DNA from: Bdellovibrionales bacterium
GTDB taxonomy: Bacteria > Bdellovibrionota > Bdellovibrionia > Bdellovibrionales > UBA1609
NCBI GenBank assembly: GCA_020630675.1
Contig: JAHDIR010000003.1
Span: 49,156-113,155, forward strand
Reading direction: 5' to 3'
Length of the DNA: 64,000 bases
Under the pieces are notes generated by a model, which had not been told where the DNA came from, did not search any database, and saw nothing but the letters and a program-made list of their open reading frames with translations. Position 1 is the stretch's first letter. Each line of letters begins with the position of its first letter. A program made the translations under genes and the position numbers. This document shows, in pieces, positions 63,631 to 64,000 of the stretch.

Positions 63631-64000
63631 ATTTTTGCGACTGATTTTGTAACTTTTTGTTAGTTTGTTTGAAGTATGTTCGAAGTATTTTCAACGACTT
63701 ACATACTGCAAACTCTCTCTGTGATATAATAGTAAAGCAAGTGCCCTATTCTTCTTTTTATTAATAAAAATAGAAACTTACAAAAACTGTAAGTTTCTTG
63801 TTGCACTTATAGAGCCTCTCGCCCTTATGGAAAAGCTCATATTTTTGTTTATTAATTTATGAAACTCACCAAATCTTCAGAGTTATTTTTACCAAAAAAA
63901 ATTTGTCTTTTTGCAGGGAATATTAAGTTAAAATAATGTTCAAATCTTAGTTTGACACTAAATACTTTGGTCTCGCTCACTCAACTACCAAAAAACTTTG
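63631..64000. other. Right-edge intergenic region, no gene recognised
   Basis: About 370 bases, AT-rich. A TATAAT -10-like box lies at 63725-63730, and a perfect 10-bp stem-loop follows at 63773-63797. The frames near the edge are short and carry no recognised motif. A gene beginning beyond 64000 cannot be excluded. Confidence 0.4.
63773..63797. terminator. Terminator-like perfect hairpin
   Basis: GAAACTTACA and TGTAAGTTTC form a 10-bp stem around a 5-nt loop. The downstream sequence TTGTTGCACTT is only weakly T-rich. It lies about 43 nt after a TATAAT box, so the two may delimit a short transcript, but the orientation is unclear. Confidence 0.45.

Noticed and set aside
63842..64000. Short frames at the right edge, plus-strand 25 codons and minus-strand about 40 codons
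   Set aside because: They are too short, have no motif and are interrupted by stops; they may belong to genes outside the window.
1..64000. CRISPR array or replication origin
   Set aside because: No regularly spaced repeats of suitable length were seen, and only one DnaA box was found.

Overview
The window is an AT-rich stretch of a Gram-negative chromosome. LpxC, Omp85/TamB-type outer-membrane assembly proteins, many lipoprotein signals ending in a lipobox Cys, and an operon resembling the Myxococcus/Bdellovibrio gliding (Glt/Agl) machinery point to the Bdellovibrionota or a relative of the former deltaproteobacteria. The low G+C favours a Bdellovibrio-like organism over a myxobacterium. 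This placement is inferred from gene content, not from a marker-gene tree.

Layout. 1-2390: a LysM protein cut by the left edge and a coiled-coil/TPR lipoprotein. 2881-4496: a ComEC split into a membrane gene and a metallo-beta-lactamase gene. 4512-10296: housekeeping genes (ald, lpxC, ruvCAB, a TPR protein, efp). 10458-18270: a TPR protein, a TamB-like protein broken into two frames, and an Omp85/TamA-like protein with about six POTRA domains. 18306-25586: small and hypothetical genes, a secreted trypsin-like lipoprotein, nupC, a DUF6580 protein, gpmA and a double-domain 6-PTPS/QueD-like protein. 25720-28984: fadD and hipBA with operator-like inverted repeats. 29007-38618: an uncharacterised conserved protein, an M17 aminopeptidase, an EEP-family hydrolase, a degenerate response regulator, a PA14 lipoprotein, an FKBP isomerase, a DUF4920 protein and a DsbA-like lipoprotein.

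38819-54365 is the most coherent system: thirteen co-directional genes, most of them nearly touching. They encode an outer-membrane barrel protein, a GYF-GYF-PilZ protein, a TolQ/R/R proton channel, TPR proteins and lipoproteins, an FHA-TM-TonB-like protein (AgmX/PglI type tail), a second barrel, a coiled-coil protein and a vWA lipoprotein. Gene order matches what I recall of gltD-E-F-G-H, here placed directly behind the aglRQS-like motor. One TolR-like subunit lacks the proton-carrying Asp and the other keeps it. Two more vWA lipoprotein paralogues follow (54807-57371).

57519-64000 is an accessory region bordered by tRNA-His, whose first 50 bp are duplicated just upstream. It holds a small-protein/nucleotidyltransferase pair with toxin-antitoxin layout, a 36-nt tandem duplication, a nucleotidyltransferase pseudogene, a tyrosine-recombinase fragment abutting a 5'-truncated transposase, a RelE/HigB-type toxin with XRE antitoxin behind a palindromic operator, a cluster of CGCAACAA repeats, and an IS66-family element (61288-63630) with terminal inverted repeats.
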